Of a stretch of 64,000 bases of DNA, positions 60,605-64,000 are shown one piece after another; positions within the stretch are counted from its first letter, which is position 1, and each line of letters begins with the position of its first letter. Source of the stretch: Sphingomonas lutea (GTDB lineage Bacteria; Pseudomonadota; Alphaproteobacteria; Sphingomonadales; Sphingomonadaceae); NCBI RefSeq assembly GCF_014396785.1, contig NZ_CP060718.1, positions 1,632,501 through 1,696,500 of the forward strand, read 5' to 3'. A model generated the notes under the pieces. The model saw only the letters and a program-made list of their open reading frames with translations. It was not told where the DNA came from and did not search any database. The position numbers and the translations under genes are program-made.

Positions 60605-62902
60605 ATGAACCCCTTCGCAAAGCGCGCCGAAGCCGAGCCGTCGTCCTACGACGCGCCCGAGCCCCTCGAACTCAACGCCGGCGATATCGCCCCGGGTTTC
60701 GACCAGCATGTTTGGGCGGAAAGCCAGCAGGAGGTGCGCGGCGCCGGTGGGCGGCAGGTGCTGGGGACGGCGCTGGCGGTGCTTGCGGTGCTGTGGATCG
60801 CTTATACCGCCTGGTCGGCGGGCGGTGCGCTGGCCGGGCAGCCGCTCTCCTCCCCGGCATTCGCGCAATGGGTCGCGGTCGCCACGGGGCCGCTGGCGCT
60901 GCTCGGACTGCTGTGGATCATGTTCGGGCGCACGCGGCGCAAGGAAGCCGAGCATTTCACGCGCTCGGTCGTCACGATGCGCAGCGAAGCGCGCTCGCTT
61001 GAGGCGCTGCTGCAAGTGCTGACGCAGCGCATCCAGGACAGCCGCAGCGAATTGTCGATGATCACCCAGCATCTGATGCAGCTGGGCGACGACGCGACGG
61101 GCAAGCTGAGCGGGCTGACGCGCGAATTCGACAGCAGCAGCGAGCGGCTGATGCAGCATGGCCAGGCCCTCGACCGCGCCGCGGACTCCGCGCGAACCGA
61201 CATTGCCGTGCTGCTCGATGACTTGCCGCGCGCCGAAGCCAGCGCGCGTGCGGTTGCGGAGCAGCTGCGGACCGCGGGCAGCGAGAGCCTCGCCAAGACG
61301 CAGCAACTGGGGGCGACGGTCGATGACCTGACCGCGCGGGCGCAGAACGCCGACCAGGTTCTCGACGGCATCAGCCAGCGCCTCGCCGCGCGACTCGCGG
61401 AGATCGACACGGCGGGCGCGTCGGCGGCGATGCGGGTCAACGAGGCCGAGGCGGGCTTCTCGGGCGTGCTCGATGCGCTGCTTGAGCGCACGTCGTTAAC
61501 GCTGAGCGAAATCCGCTCTGGCATCGATATCCAGTCGGCGGCGGTCGCGGCGCTGGTTGCGCAATCGTCGGCGGGGCTCGGCAAGGCCGGCGCCGAGGCG
61601 TCGGAAACATTGTCCAGCAACGTCGATCACGCCAATGCCGCGCTCGCCGACCTGTCGGGCCGGATCGCCGAGCAGGAACGCGCATCGCAGCGGATGATCA
61701 CCGAGATCGACCGCGGCCTCGCACTGATCGACGAACGCTTCTCCGAGCTCGCGACGCATGGCGACGAGCGCGCCAACCGTTTCCTCGATTCGCTCACCCG
61801 CGCACGCACCGAGCTCGATACGCTGGCGGCGCAAGCGGGAACGCAGGACGAAGCGATCGGATCGCTCACCGACCGCACAGGCGCGCTGCGCGAAAGCATC
61901 GACCGGCTTGCTACCGACATCCGCGACGGTGTCGGCACCGCGATTGGCGAAGCGCAGGGCGGCACCGACCGGCTGGTCGAATCGGCCAAGGCCGCCAAGC
62001 CCGAAATCGCCTGGATGCGCGACGCGGCGGTCGAAGCCAGCGATCGCATTGCAGCTTCGGCCGGGCAGATTTCCGAACAGCAGGATCGGCTGGCAGCGTT
62101 GCTTGCCAGTGTCGATGACGGCGTGCTTGGCGCCGAGCAGAAGCTCGCCGGACTGTCGGCGGCAATCGTCGCGGCGCAGGCGGAGGCGGCGAGCCTCAGC
62201 GCGGAAACCGGGCCGGCGCTCGTCGCGGCCCTGGTCCAGGTCAAGGACGCCGCGGCGCACGCCGCCGAACGTGCGCGCGAGGCGATCCACAACGTCATCC
62301 CGGAAAGCGCGGGCAAGCTGTCGAACGAGACTCGCGCGGCGCTGGAAGGCGTGATCCGGGAGAGCATCGAGGAGCGGCTGCGCGAGGTCGAGACCGTCGC
62401 CGCGCGCGCGGTCGAGGCCGCGCGGACCGCGTCGGACCGGCTGACGCAGCAAATGCTGACGCTTGGCCAGAGCGCCGTCGCGCTCGAGCAGCATATGGAG
62501 CAGACCAGCAGCGAGCAGCGCGAGAAGGACAGCGAGGCTTTCGCCCGGCGCGTGTCGCTGCTGATCGATTCGATGCATTCGGCGGCGATCGATGTTGGCA
62601 AGATCCTGGCCGACGAGATCGACGACCGCGCCTGGGACAGCTACCTCAAGGGCAATCGCGGCGTCTTCACCGCGCGCGCTGCGCGCCTGATGGGCGGGAG
62701 CGAGACCAAGGCGCTGCGCGCACATTACGAAACCGACCTGGAATTCCAGCGGTCGGTCAACCGCTACGTCCACGACTTCGAAGCAATGCTGCGCCGCGTG
62801 ATGGCGGAGCGCGACGGATCGATGATTGCGGTGACGTTGATGTCGTCCGACGTCGGCAAGCTTTACGCGGCGCTGAGCCAGGCGATCGAGCGGCGGCGCT
62901 AA
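60605..62902 (+). CDS. Large coiled-coil membrane protein conserved in sphingomonads
   Basis: The 765-residue protein has a cytoplasmic N-terminus, two membrane helices ('VLGTALAVLAVLWIAYTAW' and 'WVAVATGPLALLGLLWIMFG'), then about 550 residues of heptad-rich helix with few Pro ('MRSEARSLEALLQVLTQRIQDSRSELSMI' onward). The C-terminal part is a conserved globular region: 'WDSYLKGNRGVFTARAARLM', 'VNRYVHDFEAMLRRVMAERDGS', 'LMSSDVGKLYAALSQAIE'. It is often labelled ATPase, but I see no Walker motif. It could be a polar or septal scaffold. It is divergent from the nucleotidyltransferase-like gene by 82 bases and followed by a terminator. Confidence 0.72.
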   Translation: MNPFAKRAEAEPSSYDAPEPLELNAGDIAPGFDQHVWAESQQEVRGAGGRQVLGTALAVLAVLWIAYTAWSAGGALAGQPLSSPAFAQWVAVATGPLALLGLLWIMFGRTRRKEAEHFTRSVVTMRSEARSLEALLQVLTQRIQDSRSELSMITQHLMQLGDDATGKLSGLTREFDSSSERLMQHGQALDRAADSARTDIAVLLDDLPRAEASARAVAEQLRTAGSESLAKTQQLGATVDDLTARAQNADQVLDGISQRLAARLAEIDTAGASAAMRVNEAEAGFSGVLDALLERTSLTLSEIRSGIDIQSAAVAALVAQSSAGLGKAGAEASETLSSNVDHANAALADLSGRIAEQERASQRMITEIDRGLALIDERFSELATHGDERANRFLDSLTRARTELDTLAAQAGTQDEAIGSLTDRTGALRESIDRLATDIRDGVGTAIGEAQGGTDRLVESAKAAKPEIAWMRDAAVEASDRIAASAGQISEQQDRLAALLASVDDGVLGAEQKLAGLSAAIVAAQAEAASLSAETGPALVAALVQVKDAAAHAAERAREAIHNVIPESAGKLSNETRAALEGVIRESIEERLREVETVAARAVEAARTASDRLTQQMLTLGQSAVALEQHMEQTSSEQREKDSEAFARRVSLLIDSMHSAAIDVGKILADEIDDRAWDSYLKGNRGVFTARAARLMGGSETKALRAHYETDLEFQRSVNRYVHDFEAMLRRVMAERDGSMIAVTLMSSDVGKLYAALSQAIERRR

Positions 62903-62944
62903 GGTCCGTCCCCCTGCTTTGAGCTGGGATCCCCTCCACCATCC

Positions 62945-62983
62945 TTCGGATGGTCCCCCTCCCCGTCCCGGGGAGGATTTTTC
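62945..62983 (+). terminator. Rho-independent terminator within a GC-rich repeat
   Basis: CCTCCCCG (62958-62965) and CGGGGAGG (62969-62976) form a perfect eight-pair stem with a 3-base loop, followed by ATTTTT (62977-62982). It ends the coiled-coil gene. It overlaps a second small hairpin (CCATCC/GGATGG, 62938-62953), and this double-hairpin unit resembles a dispersed repeat seen downstream of genes in sphingomonads. Confidence 0.75.
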
Positions 62984-63242
62984 AGTTGTAGAAATCGAGG
63001 TCCTCGGCGGTGATCCAGCCGTTGACCCAGTTGACGTAGTAGAGGCCGAACAGAAGCGCGGCGAGCAGCGCCGCCTTGAGCAGGTGGCGGGGCAAATCGA
63101 AGCGATGCGGTGCGCTCTCGGCCTGGCCGGGTACTCGCTCGCCGCCGATTTCCTCGGTCGTGCGCACGCCGAAGGGCAGCAGGAAGAAGGTGCTGCCGGC
63201 GAAGAACAGCAGATAGATGGCGATCATCGACGTGATCTGCAT
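62982..63242 (-). CDS. DUF1467 family small membrane protein
   Basis: The 86-residue protein has two membrane helices ('TSMIAIYLLFFAGSTFFLLPFGV' and 'LLKAALLAALLFGLYYVNWV') and an exposed loop with 'TTEEIGGERVPGQAESAP' between them, the DUF1467 arrangement. Function is unknown. ATG 63242 is the start; an in-frame start at 63305 lies inside the RNase J gene. It follows rnj by 8 bases, an order common in alphaproteobacteria, so it is likely co-expressed with it. Its stop abuts the terminator of the coiled-coil gene. Confidence 0.85.
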   Translation of the reverse strand: MQITSMIAIYLLFFAGSTFFLLPFGVRTTEEIGGERVPGQAESAPHRFDLPRHLLKAALLAALLFGLYYVNWVNGWITAEDLDFYN

Positions 63243-63250
63243 GGCGACGC

Positions 63251-64000
63251 CTAATCGTTGACCGCGAGCAGAGCGACGTCGACCACCGGCTTCTTGCCGG
63301 TCCACAAGGTCGCGCAGCGGCGCACCGCCAGGCGCACCGCCTCGCGCGATTTCTCTTCATCGCCGCCCGGCTTCCAGGCGCGCGCGGCAGCGTCGGTCGC
63401 GTCGGCGAGGAAGTCGTCGCGATCCTGCTCAACGGGGACGCCGAACGGCCGTACCGCGGGACTTCCGGCCAGCGCGCCGCCCCGCCCCACCGGGACGGTG
63501 ACCGAGATCAATCCGCCGAACGCCATCTTGCGCCGTTCGTTGATCGTCTGCCCGTTGGCGGGAAGGATGACGTCGCCGTCGAGCACCAATTGCCCGACGC
63601 GCGCCTCGTCGATCTTCCTGGGTTCACCCGGCGCGAGGCGGATGATGTCGCCATTGACCTGGTAGATCGCCTTGGGAACGCCGTGCGCCAGCGCCACCCG
63701 CGCATGCTCGGCCATGTGCCGCGCCTCGCCATGCACGGGAATGACGATCTCGGGCCGCACCCAATCGTACATCGCCTCGAGCTCGGGGCGGCCGGGGTGG
63801 CCCGAAACGTGGACGTGCGCCTGCTTTTCGGTGACGATCTTCACGCCAAGGTCGGACAGCTGGTTCATGATCCGCCCGATCGCGACCTCGTTGCCGGGGA
63901 TGATCCGCGACGAGAAGATGACCGTGTCGTCCGCGCCCAGCTTCAGTTCGTGATTGCCCGACGCGACGCGGCCGAGCGCGGCGCGCGGCTCGCCCTGCCC
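63251..64000 (-). CDS. rnj: Ribonuclease J, C-terminal part (cut by window edge)
   Basis: Only the last 249 residues are in the window, and the N-terminus with the main metal-binding motifs lies beyond 64000. Visible parts are 'GNHELKLGADDTVIFSSRIIPGNE', 'VHVSGHPGRPELEAMYDWVRPE', the C-terminal metallo-beta-lactamase motif 'VIPVHGEARHMAEHA', and the beta-CASP/C-domain 'VLDGDVILPANGQTINERRKMAFGG'. RNase J is a 5'-3' exo- and endonuclease for mRNA decay and rRNA maturation. In alphaproteobacteria the downstream DUF1467 gene is a usual neighbour. Confidence 0.93.
   Translation of the reverse strand, partial: GQGEPRAALGRVASGNHELKLGADDTVIFSSRIIPGNEVAIGRIMNQLSDLGVKIVTEKQAHVHVSGHPGRPELEAMYDWVRPEIVIPVHGEARHMAEHARVALAHGVPKAIYQVNGDIIRLAPGEPRKIDEARVGQLVLDGDVILPANGQTINERRKMAFGGLISVTVPVGRGGALAGSPAVRPFGVPVEQDRDDFLADATDAAARAWKPGGDEEKSREAVRLAVRRCATLWTGKKPVVDVALLAVND

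Overview
This is a GC-rich, gene-dense bacterial chromosome segment. Gene content and order point to an alphaproteobacterium of the Sphingomonadales (Sphingomonas-like). Supporting blocks are lptD-surA-pdxA-rsmA, a DUF2066-hda pair divergent from purM-purN, pckA divergent from chvI-chvG-hprK-rapZ-EIIA-HPr, lexA-comEC-gltX-gltA, an alphaproteobacterial LexA box (GTTC-N7-GTTC), and many sphingomonad-type short proteins. It is core genome: I see no phage, insertion sequence, CRISPR array, tRNA or rRNA, and no gene-free stretch over 300 bases.

Layout. 1-2.6 kb: a CckA-like kinase (cut by the window edge), smpB and dapA. 2.7-9.3 kb: lytic transglycosylase, greB, a divergent PPK2-like protein, aspS, rnd, an I78 inhibitor lipoprotein. 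9.3-14.7 kb: hda, DUF2066 protein, purM, purN (apparently fused to a YjbR domain), a VOC protein, ndk, holC. 14.7-22.3 kb: pepA, then the outer-membrane biogenesis run lptD-surA-pdxA-rsmA and a TPR protein. 22.3-32.1 kb: rsmB, guaB, a CitE-like protein, SPFH/NfeD pair, two DUF885 proteins and two small proteins. 32.1-39.8 kb: pckA against the ChvG/ChvI and regulatory PTS operon, a SpoU methyltransferase, two lipoproteins. 40-48.9 kb: rmuC, a copper-binding Cys-rich protein, def, recR, fmt, truA, trxB, pyrG, secG, tpiA. 49-56.9 kb: ppiD, lexA, VOC protein, comEC, gltX, gltA. 56.9-64 kb: a histidine-kinase-like protein without the phospho-acceptor His, DUF2336 protein, a nucleotidyltransferase-like membrane protein, a large coiled-coil membrane protein, DUF1467 protein and RNase J (cut by the edge).

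The most striking property is that nine otherwise well-conserved genes are split by frameshifts. Eight (cckA-like, purN-yjbR, lptD, surA, pdxA, rsmA, pckA, chvG) are repaired by adding one base to a C or G run of 4-5; the ninth (comEC) lies in a GCCGC triplet repeat. Several are essential or central genes, so a consensus-sequence error is far likelier than real gene decay, and the coordinates given here span both frames. Biologically, the parts that deserve attention are the 56.9-62.9 kb signalling/membrane cluster, the divergent PPK2-like protein, the purN-yjbR fusion, and palindromic repeats that fill the recR-fmt intergenic region.
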